A DNA stretch of 64,000 nt from JADKAV01 sp037046735 (GTDB taxonomy: Bacteria; Actinomycetota; Actinomycetes; S36-B12; UBA10799): assembly GCA_037046735.1 (NCBI GenBank), contig JBAOHC010000003.1, positions 1 through 64,000 of the forward strand, written 5' to 3'. The stretch's first letter is position 1, and each line of letters opens with the position of its first letter. The notes below the pieces were generated by a model, which made no database searches, was not told where the DNA came from, and worked only from the letters and a program-made list of their open reading frames with translations. Below, piece by piece: positions 35,634 through 44,210 of this stretch. Both the position numbers and the translations under genes were made by a program.

Positions 35634-38057
35634 ATGTTCGGCATCCCGGCAGAACTGTCCGAGGACCCGCGGGTTCGCTACGACGCTGCAGCGGCCCGAG
35701 TGCTCTATCCCGTCTCGGGGCTCGTCGGGGCCATGTACCTGGCCCTGGCGATCATGCATCCTTTGTTTGTCGGCGGAACCAATGGCCTCATACTGTCAAT
35801 CACCGCAGGAATCAGCGCCGCGATCATGCTCACGCTCGCCTGGAGCCGCCGCAATAACGAGAGCATCGATTACGCGCCGTCCCAACTCGCCCTCGTCTTC
35901 ATCATTCTCATCATCAACTCCACGCTGCACCTCTATCTGACGCAGCAGAACTACCAGAGCACGAACCTCATGCTGGTGACGATCGCCATCGGCATGGCGG
36001 TCCTGCAGACGAACTGGTACCTGATCCTGACCGGCCTGTCCTGGGTCGGATTCGTCTTCGGGATGCTGCACATCCCCCAGCCCTATTGGTCCCACTGGTT
36101 GATCGCGATGATGCTGGCGACTCTCATCGGCTATCTCATGCGCATGGCGCGGCGGCAAAACATTGATCAGGCGGCGGGCACGATGGCCCAGCAGCACTCC
36201 CGGCTCGAGCAGGCCGAGTACCTGGCGGAGAACCGGCAGAATCTGCTGGCCACGATCAGCCACGACATCCGCACACCCGTGACCGGCATCGTGGGCATGG
36301 TCGACCTGCTCCTGCAGCGGCCCCTGGATGCCCGCACCAGGGAACTCGTGGTCGGAGTGCAGCACTCCGCGGATGGCCTCACCACCTTGCTCAACAATCT
36401 TCTGGACCTGGCGCGGGTCGAGGCCGGTCGCCTGGAACTCGACACCGGCGACGCCGACCTCGAGGACATCATCGATGAGGTCACACAGATGGTCGGCCCA
36501 CTTGCCCAGCGAAAGCGGGTGCCCCTGATCGCGGCGCTGGACCCGGACCTCGACAGTTGCATCCACACCGACATCAGTCGGCTCAAGCAGGTCCTGCTCA
36601 ACCTGGTGTCCAACGCGGTCAAGTTCACCGACGCTGGCGCGGTGACCGTGGTCGCCCGACCCGCCCGGGTCAAGCGCCAACCCGGGGTGGACATCGCGGT
36701 CACCGACACCGGACCCGGCATGACCGAGGAGGAACTGGGCAGCATCTTCGAGGCGTTCGTCCAGGCCAGCTCCGGGGTGCACAAGCGCCACGGGGGCTCA
36801 GGCTTCGGCCTTGCGATTGCTCAGCAATTGACCTTGGCCTTGGGCGGGGAACTGACCGTGAGCAGCGAGCCGGGAGTGGGCACCACCTTCCATGTGCTGC
36901 TGCCGGTGGGCGAATTCGAGAAGGACCATCAGAAGCCGCACAGGATCGAGTCCCCCGGTCAGGTGGTCGTCACGGGCCACCCGGTCGCCGCCGAAGCGGT
37001 CAGCCTGGCCCTGCGCCGGCGTGGCCGGGAGGTCCTGCAGACCTGTATGGGTACCCCCGACACGATCCACATCAGAGTCGTCGACGACACCATGAACCCT
37101 GAGGCAACCCGGCCCCCCGACGACGAGCACCGGCTACTCATCATGGGCCCGACCGTCACCGTGGCCGCATCCCCGACCGCCGGTGAGTATCTGCCCTTGC
37201 CCTGGATCGAGGAGCGGCTGCTGGAGGCGCTTGGCGTCGAGGTTCCGGACACCTTCGTCCATCAAGTGGTCGCCCTGCCGACCGACATCAAAATTCTGCT
37301 GGCCGAGGATGACGCCACCAACCGCAGCCTGATCACCGAGATGCTGCGCCGGATGGGTGCCGACGTCCGCTCGGTCAGCGATGGTGCTGCCGCGGTCGAG
37401 GAGGTCGCGGGCGGCACGTTCGACATCGTCCTGCTCGATCTCAACATGCCGGTGATGGACGGCTTGGAGGCCGTGCGGGTGATCCGCGAACGGTTAGCGC
37501 CGATCGAAAGTCTCGCCGTCCTAGCGCTGACTGCGGACCCGGGATGGATCGACAGAAGTGTGCTCACGGCGGCCGGCTTCAATGGCTATGTCATGAAGCC
37601 CACGACGATGGCCGATCTGCAGGTTGGCATCACAAAGGCGCTCGAACGCATGCCCCAAGAACAGGTTGTGACTGTGGAGGCGGCGGTGGTCAGTGATGAC
37701 GCGCAAAGCCTCGATGTAGCCAAACTCGCCCAACTCACCGAAGATCTCGGTGGCCCCGAACTCGTGGTGCAGACCTTGGGGGTCTACCTCGAGGAGTTGC
37801 CCCTGCGACTGGTCTCCATGCACCGCAGCATGGAGGCGGGATCAGCAGACGAGGTGCGGGCCACCGCCCATGCCCTCAAGGGCGCCTCGGGGATGCTGGG
37901 CGCGATGAAGTTGTACGAGCTGTGCCGCCGGATGGAGACCGAGGCGACGACCGATTTGCTGTTCGAGACGTTCGGAGAAGGTGAGCGGGTCGAGATGCTG
38001 ATGCGTACGTATTTGGACGAGGTCAACTCTCCGGCAGATACCGCCCCACCAGTGTGA
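35634..38057 (+). CDS. Hybrid histidine kinase: membrane sensor, HisKA, ATPase, receiver, Hpt
   Basis: 807 residues. Five to six membrane segments (residues ~22-170) form the sensor; HisKA with His210 in ATISHDIRTPVTG; ATPase with N-box LNLVSNAVKFTDAG, G1 DTGPGM, F-box FEAFVQ and G2 HGGSGFGLAIA (complete). Residues ~440-500 look like a worn receiver without its Asp. The active receiver has Asp602 in IVLLDLNMPVMDG and Lys655 in VMKPT. The C-terminal Hpt has His746 in ATAHALKGASGML. This is a full phosphorelay in one protein. Start ATG 35634 follows GAAGGG; the open frame upstream crosses the tRNA and is not coding. Its 3' end overlaps the opposing kinase gene by 35 bases. Confidence 0.92.
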   Translation: MFGIPAELSEDPRVRYDAAAARVLYPVSGLVGAMYLALAIMHPLFVGGTNGLILSITAGISAAIMLTLAWSRRNNESIDYAPSQLALVFIILIINSTLHLYLTQQNYQSTNLMLVTIAIGMAVLQTNWYLILTGLSWVGFVFGMLHIPQPYWSHWLIAMMLATLIGYLMRMARRQNIDQAAGTMAQQHSRLEQAEYLAENRQNLLATISHDIRTPVTGIVGMVDLLLQRPLDARTRELVVGVQHSADGLTTLLNNLLDLARVEAGRLELDTGDADLEDIIDEVTQMVGPLAQRKRVPLIAALDPDLDSCIHTDISRLKQVLLNLVSNAVKFTDAGAVTVVARPARVKRQPGVDIAVTDTGPGMTEEELGSIFEAFVQASSGVHKRHGGSGFGLAIAQQLTLALGGELTVSSEPGVGTTFHVLLPVGEFEKDHQKPHRIESPGQVVVTGHPVAAEAVSLALRRRGREVLQTCMGTPDTIHIRVVDDTMNPEATRPPDDEHRLLIMGPTVTVAASPTAGEYLPLPWIEERLLEALGVEVPDTFVHQVVALPTDIKILLAEDDATNRSLITEMLRRMGADVRSVSDGAAAVEEVAGGTFDIVLLDLNMPVMDGLEAVRVIRERLAPIESLAVLALTADPGWIDRSVLTAAGFNGYVMKPTTMADLQVGITKALERMPQEQVVTVEAAVVSDDAQSLDVAKLAQLTEDLGGPELVVQTLGVYLEELPLRLVSMHRSMEAGSADEVRATAHALKGASGMLGAMKLYELCRRMETEATTDLLFETFGEGERVEMLMRTYLDEVNSPADTAPPV

Positions 38058-39705
38058 GCAGGGCCTCCTTGTTGAAGGGTTTGGTCAGGTAGGCGTCGAA
38101 GCCGGCCAGCAGACCGGTCTCGGCAGCCCCGGGCGCGGCTTCGGCCGTCATCGCGATGATCGGGACATCCACCTTCTCGGGTCCGGCGCCACCAGCGCGG
38201 ATCTGCCGGGTGGCGCTGAGCCCGTCCAACCGCGGCATCCGGATGTCCATGAGCACCGCGCCGTACAGGCCATCCCGCAAGCGTTCGATGGCCTCGACAC
38301 CATCCCCAGCCAGATCCACATCGAGGCCGGCATCATTGAGCATCAGTGAGGCGAGGTGCTGGGTGACCTTGGTGTCGTCGACCAGCAGGACTCGGCGATT
38401 GGCCCCCACTCGGCGCAGACGGGGCCGCGAAACCGGGAAGACCAGCCCCTGGCCATCAGGGCGCACCGACAGTTCCCCTCGAGCCTCTTCACACAACCGC
38501 CGCACCACGTCGACGGTGGCGTCGTCGGGCAGAGTGCCCGGAGTGCGCACCTCGATGACCCCCTGCCTGCCGGTCAGGCGCACCTTGACTGAGATCGGTG
38601 CATCCGAGGTTGCCAGCCGCATCCCGGAGATGAGCGTGTCCAAGGCATTGCGTAGACGCTGGGTGTCGATCAACACCTCTTCGGCGGCGCTCGGGTCGAC
38701 GGAGACGGCCACCGATCCGCCGAGCGGGCTGGCCAGGGCATGCTGGGTCGCGCAGATCTCGGTGACGGCATCGGCCAGGATGCAGACCTCAGGTTTACTG
38801 GCCGACTCGCGGGTGCTGTCGTTGGCCACCGCCAGCAGCGCTTCGATGCGTTGTTTGAGAAGCATCAACTGACTGCGTGCCGTGCCCAGATCCCCGCCGT
38901 CCAGCGCCGCCATCGCAGCATGGACGGGAGTTGACAGCTCGTGGGTGACCGTGTTGAACAGCGCGTTGCGCGCTCTTGACAGAGCCTCGGCGCGGTCACG
39001 AGCCTTGATCAGATCGCTGGTACGTTCCTTGACGGTGCGCTCAAGCTCCCCCCGGTGTTTCTCGAGTTCGGCACGAGCCCGCTTGCGTTCCATAACGCGG
39101 CCCAACTGCTCGCCCATCGGCACGGCGAGTTCGAGCAGGTCGGGATCGCGCGGTTTGGGCAGCGGGCTGATGAACTCCATCACGGCGACCAGGACGGACT
39201 CGACCATGATGCCGAATGCGAAGACGGTGCCGCGGGTCAGTAGCGGCTCCCGGGCCGGGATGAGGTCGGCCGGCTCGGACTCCCACCGTGGCCCGTGGAC
39301 CATCACCCGACCAGGGATCCCCACGCCAGGACCGAAGCGGGCACCCACTGTGGCGTGCTTGATCCGCGCGAAGAAGGGGTCGTCGGCGTTGCCCACCCAG
39401 ATGCCGCTGGAGACCAAGACCTGCGGGTCGTCGCGGGAGGTCACCAGCAGATGCCCTACGGTCCACTCGTAGTCACTGACGATCATCTGCATGACCTGTT
39501 CGTATGCGGCTCGGTCGTCGGTGGCACTGTTTGAGACCGCAGCGGAACGCGTCAGCAGGTCGAGTGCGCGCTGGCGTGAGTAGAGCTTGCGCAGCGAGCG
39601 GTCGGCGACCTCCTCCGACTGCCGGCGCGCCTCCCGCTCTCGCTCCACCCGGCGCTCGAGGCGGTCGATCAGCTGGTAGGGGTCCTGCAGATCCGGCTCG
39701 CTCAT
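38023..39705 (-). CDS. H-NOX-associated histidine kinase-receiver protein with degenerate ATPase domain
   Basis: 560 residues, no membrane segment. A coiled N-terminus (~12-50) is followed by a GAF-like region (~60-200: TVGHLLVTSRD, GVGIPGRVMVHGPRW, TVFAFGIMVES), a coiled coil (~205-245), a HisKA-like box FNTVTHELSTPVHAAM with His255, and an ATPase-like region (~310-425) in which the N-box Asn and the DxGxG motif are not visible (ALDTLISGMRLAT; IEVRTPGTLPDD). The receiver is intact: LLVDD at 440-444, Asp487 in AVLMDIRMPRLDG, Lys542 in LTKPF. It likely receives rather than makes phosphate. ATG overlaps the H-NOX stop (ATGA). Confidence 0.85.
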   Translation of the reverse strand: MSEPDLQDPYQLIDRLERRVEREREARRQSEEVADRSLRKLYSRQRALDLLTRSAAVSNSATDDRAAYEQVMQMIVSDYEWTVGHLLVTSRDDPQVLVSSGIWVGNADDPFFARIKHATVGARFGPGVGIPGRVMVHGPRWESEPADLIPAREPLLTRGTVFAFGIMVESVLVAVMEFISPLPKPRDPDLLELAVPMGEQLGRVMERKRARAELEKHRGELERTVKERTSDLIKARDRAEALSRARNALFNTVTHELSTPVHAAMAALDGGDLGTARSQLMLLKQRIEALLAVANDSTRESASKPEVCILADAVTEICATQHALASPLGGSVAVSVDPSAAEEVLIDTQRLRNALDTLISGMRLATSDAPISVKVRLTGRQGVIEVRTPGTLPDDATVDVVRRLCEEARGELSVRPDGQGLVFPVSRPRLRRVGANRRVLLVDDTKVTQHLASLMLNDAGLDVDLAGDGVEAIERLRDGLYGAVLMDIRMPRLDGLSATRQIRAGGAGPEKVDVPIIAMTAEAAPGAAETGLLAGFDAYLTKPFNKEALLTLVGRYLPES

Positions 39706-40238
39706 GTGCCCGCCACCCGCAGGGTGCAATGGTCGTAACCGTCCAGCTTGCACTGGTCCTGGGAGACCGTGAGGGTCTGCGAGAAGGCGTCGCCGGCACC
39801 CAGGATCAGGCCTTCGGCCAGCGCGCACATCGATCGATGGGAGTAGTACTCCATCAAGAGACTGCCATCGGCATCGTCGGAGAACCCGAAATGGGGAGGC
39901 GTCGCACCGGTGTAGAGCTTGCGCACCTCAGGGTGAATCACCTCGTTGAGCGAACCGAGGAAGCTTCGGCTGTTGGTGTGAATGTCGAAGAACTCGGGGT
40001 AGCGGTCCTTCAGCAGGGGGATGGATCTGCGTCCGATGTGGCGTAGAAGCTCGGCCGGCGTCACACCCAGTTTGGCGGCTCCGGCCAGAACGAGCCGGTC
40101 GAGTTCGTCATCCATGTAGGAGCCGACCGCCGAGTAGGCACCCTGGACGTGCGCCTCATCGAGCAGGTCCTCCCACGCGTCGACACCGTGATCGCGGGTC
40201 ACGACGTCTTCGACCAGATTGAAGATGATTCCCTTCAT
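39702..40238 (-). CDS. H-NOX heme nitric-oxide sensor
   Basis: 178 residues, the standard single-domain length. MKGIIFNLVEDVV opens as in all H-NOX proteins. The proximal heme ligand is His102 in NEVIHPEVRKLYTGATPP, nine residues before GATPP as in the Thermoanaerobacter protein. The YxSxR propionate clamp is Tyr131, Ser133, Arg135 (MEYYSHRS). Residue 140, which is Tyr in O2-binding members, is Leu here, so NO (not O2) binding is predicted. Start ATG 40238 has AGGAGGGA upstream. It is coupled to the kinase-receiver gene downstream and follows the OmpR-type gene by 71 bases. Confidence 0.93.
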   Translation of the reverse strand: MKGIIFNLVEDVVTRDHGVDAWEDLLDEAHVQGAYSAVGSYMDDELDRLVLAGAAKLGVTPAELLRHIGRRSIPLLKDRYPEFFDIHTNSRSFLGSLNEVIHPEVRKLYTGATPPHFGFSDDADGSLLMEYYSHRSMCALAEGLILGAGDAFSQTLTVSQDQCKLDGYDHCTLRVAGT

Positions 40239-40309
40239 AGTCCCTCCTCCCTGATCCCAGGGTGAACCACAAAGCATCACCTGTGTATGTGCCGTGGGTC
40301 ACGATCGTC

Positions 40310-40996
40310 TCAATTCTGGCTGTCGAACCGGAAACCCACCCCGCGGACCGTGTGGATGAAGCGCGGCCTGCTGCCGGACTCCCCCAGTTTCTTACGCAGA
40401 TTCCCCATGTGGACGTCCACGACGTGGTCGTCGCCGTACCAGTCGCCGCCCCAGACCGAATCGAGCAATTGTTGGCGGGCGAATACCCGCCGCGGCTCGC
40501 TGGCCAGCTTGCTCAGCAGATCGAACTCGATCTTGGTGAGGTCCAGGCGGGTGCCATCCAGGACCACCTCGCGGGCAGCCGCGTCGATGGCCAGACCATC
40601 GAATTCCAGCCGGGTCCCGACCGGTGCCGAGCGCGGCCGCCGGCGCATCGCACCGATCCTGGCCGCCAACTCGCGCGCGGAGAACGGTTTGGTGACGTAG
40701 TCATCGGCGCCCACCGTGAGGCCGACGACCCGGTCCACCTCATCGGTGCGCCCGGTCACCATGATCACGTAGGCGTCGCTGAACTCGCGCAGCCGCCGGC
40801 ACACCTCGAAACCGTCGATGCCGGGCAGGCTCACGTCCAGCAGGATGACCTCGGGCTGGTGGCGACGGGCCAGTCCCAGTCCCGTCTCGCCGTCGATGGC
40901 GGCGACCACTTCGAAGCCCTCGTTCTCCAGCAGCCGGGTGCCGATCAGCGCGTACTCGCGGTTGTCCTCCACAAGCAGTGCCTTTGGTCGCCCCAC
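40310..40996 (-). CDS. OmpR/PhoB-type response regulator
   Basis: 228 residues from GTG 40996. Receiver: acidic pair E10-D11 (LLVEDNREY), phospho-acceptor Asp54 in VILLDVSLPGIDG, and YVTKPFSARELAARI. Winged-helix DNA-binding domain: LDLTKIEFDLLSKLASEPRRVFARQQLLDSVWG and VDVHMGNLRKKLGE...RFIHTVRGVGFRF. The long open frame upstream is antisense to an IS and was not used. First gene of the H-NOX group, so it is the likely transcriptional output of NO sensing. Confidence 0.9.
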   Translation of the reverse strand: MGRPKALLVEDNREYALIGTRLLENEGFEVVAAIDGETGLGLARRHQPEVILLDVSLPGIDGFEVCRRLREFSDAYVIMVTGRTDEVDRVVGLTVGADDYVTKPFSARELAARIGAMRRRPRSAPVGTRLEFDGLAIDAAAREVVLDGTRLDLTKIEFDLLSKLASEPRRVFARQQLLDSVWGGDWYGDDHVVDVHMGNLRKKLGESGSRPRFIHTVRGVGFRFDSQN

Positions 40997-41035
40997 GGGT
41001 CTGATTGTGTCAGGAGTGGGGGTTGATGTGCGTGG

Positions 41036-42244
41036 TTGTCCGGGACCCGGATCGTGTTGAGCGTGTTGGCCGGGGAGATGAGTGTTGCTGAGGCTGCCCG
41101 GCGGGAGAAGGTGTCCGAGCAGTCGATCGGCCGGTGGAAGGCCGACTTCCTGCAGGCCGGGAAGACCGCGCTGGCCGCGGGCAAGTCGGGGCCGTCCTCG
41201 CGGGAGGAACAGCTCGAGGCCGAAGTGCAGGATTTGACCCAGGCCCTTGGTGAGGCGGCGGTGGAGATCCGGGTGTGGAAGAAATCGGCGGAGGGCAACG
41301 GCTGGGCCCTTCGAGGACCTCGACCCGATCCGCGTGCAGGCGGCCATGTCGACCGCGCGGATCAGTGATCTGTTCGAATGCTCGAGCGCACGTGGCGGCG
41401 CTGGCAAGCCAAAGCCCGCAGCACTGGGGAGCACGGGAAGGGGCCGTGGCCGCGGCCTGCCCGGAGGCAGCACGCCCGCTGAGCCGTCAAGCTGTCCTGG
41501 CCCATCCCCCGCGATGACCCGTGCACGACGGTCACTTCGCGTCCCAGGCCACCGTGCTGCGGTGACTGCGCGACGCGGCGCGACCAGCCCGCGGCGTATC
41601 AGAAGGAACGCCGGGACCTGGCCGGGCGGCGCAAGGCCGCGTCGCCCACGACCCGACCGGGCCGAACCAGGTATGGCAGTTGGACTTCTCCGAGTTCGAA
41701 ACCACGACTGGTGGCACGTGGCGGTTGGCTGGCTGCCGGGACTACTTCTCCAAGTTCGAGTACCCGTTTCACCTGTCCCCGACGGCGAACAAGCATGATG
41801 CGGTCGAGGCCGTCGAGCTCGCCCTAGCCGAATACGAGCGGCTGTATGGACACCCGCTGGTCGACACCTGCCCAGTCGATCCCAAGACCGGTGAGTTGCT
41901 GCCGGTGCTCACGATCGTGACCGATAACGGGGGGCCGTTCCGGTCGTTCACGTACGACGCGTGGATCGCGACCCACCCCGAACTGGCCCACGTCCGTACC
42001 CGGGTGCGTAGCCCCGGGCAGAACGGCTCCCGCGAACGGGCGGCACCCTGAAATACGAACCGCTTCGCAGATCGACGACGCGCTCATCGGGCTCGCCGAA
42101 CGCGCCGAGGACTACCGCATCGAGTACAACACCGTGCGCCCGCACGAAGCGATCGCCTGGAACCGGCCCGAGGAGGTGCACCTGGGCCTGGCCGACCCCA
42201 CCATCCCCACATTTCAAACCACCGAAAACCTGCCAACTACTTGA
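41036..42244 (+). mobile_element. Decayed IS3/IS481-like element
   Basis: OrfA-like part (41036-41310): AGEMSVAEAARREKVSEQSIGRWKADFLQAGKTAL and a helical tail. OrfB-like integrase core in broken frames: NQVWQLDFSEFETTTGG (first Asp), VLTIVTDNGGPFRSFTYDAWI (second Asp), then GQNGSRER...LKYEPL (Glu region), and DYRIEYNTVRPHEAIAWNRPEEVHLGLADP at the end near 42240. Several frameshifts separate these blocks, so it is not a working element as read. Clear terminal repeats were not found. It stands at the left edge of a lower-GC glycosyltransferase block. Confidence 0.75.
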
Positions 42245-42494
42245 CGCGGGACAGGGTATCGGTCAGCTCGAGTCCGCAGTGTTTCTCAGGGTCCGGATGG
42301 TGAGGCCGTTGTAGGCTCACCACGTGATTCACGTCGCGCTCCCCATCCCTGGGATCGCCGCCGTCTCCCTATCGCGGTACGCGATGTCGGCCCAGGTCCG
42401 CGAGCGTGGGGGCCGTGGCACCAGACATACGCGGGGGTGCCGCTCGACACCAGGGGAGGGGGATGGATAGGTTGGGGGGAGGGTAACCTGGGCA
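42245..42494 (+). other. Gap before the glycosyltransferase block, with a leaderless-type start
   Basis: TAGGCT (42312-42317), 6 bases before GTG 42324, resembles other leaderless starts here. The frame from GTG (VIHVALPIPGIAAVSLSRY) runs only 47 codons to a stop at 42468. It may be the intact beginning of the next gene before a frameshift, or chance. Confidence 0.35.
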
Positions 42495-44171
42495 GTGGCC
42501 CTGCGCGCAACGGACGCTGCCGGGGGTTGGTTCTATTGGGACGACTTCTGGTGGCACGACATTGTCGCCCGCAATGGCTTGTGGGAGACCGCCGGAATGA
42601 GTTTGGGCGGCCACTACTCGCCTCTAACCTACATTCCCTACTACTTGGTAACGGCTGCCTTTCCTTACGAATGGGCACCCCGCGTGGTGATCATGCTGGT
42701 GACCCTCTTGGGTATCAACGCTGGAGTGCTTGCGGTGACGCGGCGATTGTGGCCCACACGTGGTCCGCAACTGGCGGTGTACGTGCTGTGGGCTTTCTCT
42801 AGTTTGGCCGCCCCTAGTTGGCTGTGGTACTCGCAGTTCAGCATGATGGGTGCGTTGCTGCTGACCAGCACTTGGACGTTATGGGCCTATCTGCGGGCGC
42901 TGAGCACGCGCGGAAACCGCTCATCGTGGTTGGCCGTGGCTCTGCTAGCGCTTTCCCTGTTCACACAGGAGCGTATGCTGGTCACCGCCACATTGATGGG
43001 TCTGTTTCTAGTTCTTGTCTGCAGTCCGACGATGGTCGCAGCGCGATGGCGTGAGCGGCGCGGTCTTTGGGCCGCTTCGTTGGCGGTGATGTCTCTTTGG
43101 GTACTCGTGTACTTGAGCCTGCCGAAGGCGGAGTCGCTGCCGACGCCCGTTCATACAGTGGTCCGGCTGACCATCGACATGGTGAGAGTCAGTGCACTGC
43201 CCAGTCTCCTCGGAGGACCCTGGGTGCTCGACAACGAACCTGTGCTGAGTAGAGCCGCCACACCCGTTGTCATGCAGATCGTGGCACTTGGTGTGTTGAC
43301 CACTCTGGTCTTGTTCAGCCTTCGTCTGCACTCGCGTGCCTGGGCGGCCTGGAGCATCCTTGGACTGGGCTTGCTCATCGATGCCGCCTTGGTTGCTGTC
43401 GTACGGGGCTCCACGATGCAGGACCTGGCGATCGGGGAATGGCGGTACTTTTCCGACCTAGCAGTGCTGGCGCCTTTGCTGATGGTGTCTGCATTTGTCG
43501 CGCCAGGGGTCGCGCCGAATTGGTCAATCGGCAGACTCAGGGCTGCCTGGGGCGCCATGAGTTTGTTCACTGCCTCTGCCGTGATGCTCGGCATTCTGCT
43601 TGGCGGGGGGTGGCATAAGAGTCTGGCCAGGCCATTCGTTCAGACTGCCCTGAGTGACTTGAGGGATGCCCAGACACCCGTCGTCATTATGGAGAGCGTC
43701 CTGCCCGACACGGTCGTGAACGAGGCGCTCGGCGCCCAGAGGTTTGCGTCTCGCGTGTTCTCTATCGTTGACCCGCCCGCCCTTTTTGACGAGCCGACCA
43801 CAGATCCCAAGTGGCTCAACAGGGAAGGTGAACTTGTGCCTGCCGCACTGGCCATAACGCGAATGTCACCATCTAGTGGGCTCTGTACCGTCTCGTTGCG
43901 AGGGAGTGAAACAGTGTGGGTTCCCCTACCAGTGCCTGCTGAAGCGAATGAGTGGGGCATTCGCGTTAGGTATCGCGCCTCACAAGACGTAACGGTCGGG
44001 GTAACGGACGGGGTTCGAACGGTGACGGCCGCTGCCCCGGCAGGGAAGGAGTCGTTATTTGTCCCGTTCTATGGGCTTGGCCATCAGGTCGGCTTGTTCT
44101 TGTCGTCTCCTTCCGCGGCGGTCTGCGTGCAGGATGTGGGTGCTGGGAGGCCGGGGCCGGATGAAGGATGA
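42495..44171 (+). CDS. GT-C-type membrane glycosyltransferase, N-terminus possibly lost
   Basis: 558 residues from GTG 42495, about ten membrane segments and a C-terminal soluble beta domain of ~120 residues. The first text, GGWFYWDDFWWHDIVARNG, is the acidic first-loop motif of GT-C enzymes, which normally follows TM1; here TM1 is missing because a stop lies eight codons upstream. So the gene may be 5'-truncated or frameshifted, next to the decayed IS. The C-terminal part (GLCTVSLRGSETVWVPL... CVQDVG) may bind sugar. Base composition is lower in GC than the genes before 41 kb. Donor would be a polyprenyl-phosphate sugar. Confidence 0.65.
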   Translation: MALRATDAAGGWFYWDDFWWHDIVARNGLWETAGMSLGGHYSPLTYIPYYLVTAAFPYEWAPRVVIMLVTLLGINAGVLAVTRRLWPTRGPQLAVYVLWAFSSLAAPSWLWYSQFSMMGALLLTSTWTLWAYLRALSTRGNRSSWLAVALLALSLFTQERMLVTATLMGLFLVLVCSPTMVAARWRERRGLWAASLAVMSLWVLVYLSLPKAESLPTPVHTVVRLTIDMVRVSALPSLLGGPWVLDNEPVLSRAATPVVMQIVALGVLTTLVLFSLRLHSRAWAAWSILGLGLLIDAALVAVVRGSTMQDLAIGEWRYFSDLAVLAPLLMVSAFVAPGVAPNWSIGRLRAAWGAMSLFTASAVMLGILLGGGWHKSLARPFVQTALSDLRDAQTPVVIMESVLPDTVVNEALGAQRFASRVFSIVDPPALFDEPTTDPKWLNREGELVPAALAITRMSPSSGLCTVSLRGSETVWVPLPVPAEANEWGIRVRYRASQDVTVGVTDGVRTVTAAAPAGKESLFVPFYGLGHQVGLFLSSPSAAVCVQDVGAGRPGPDEG

Positions 44172-44210
44172 TTCGAGGCGATGTCCGAATGGACCTGATC
44201 GAGAGTCGCC

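Noticed and set aside
40997..41473. N-terminal extension of the OmpR-type regulator
   Set aside because: The extra text is low-complexity and antisense to the IS3-like element; the receiver domain begins at GTG 40996.
41036..42244. Programmed -1 frameshift (OrfAB) in the IS3-like element
   Set aside because: More than one shift in both directions is needed, so decay or errors fit better than a single programmed slip.
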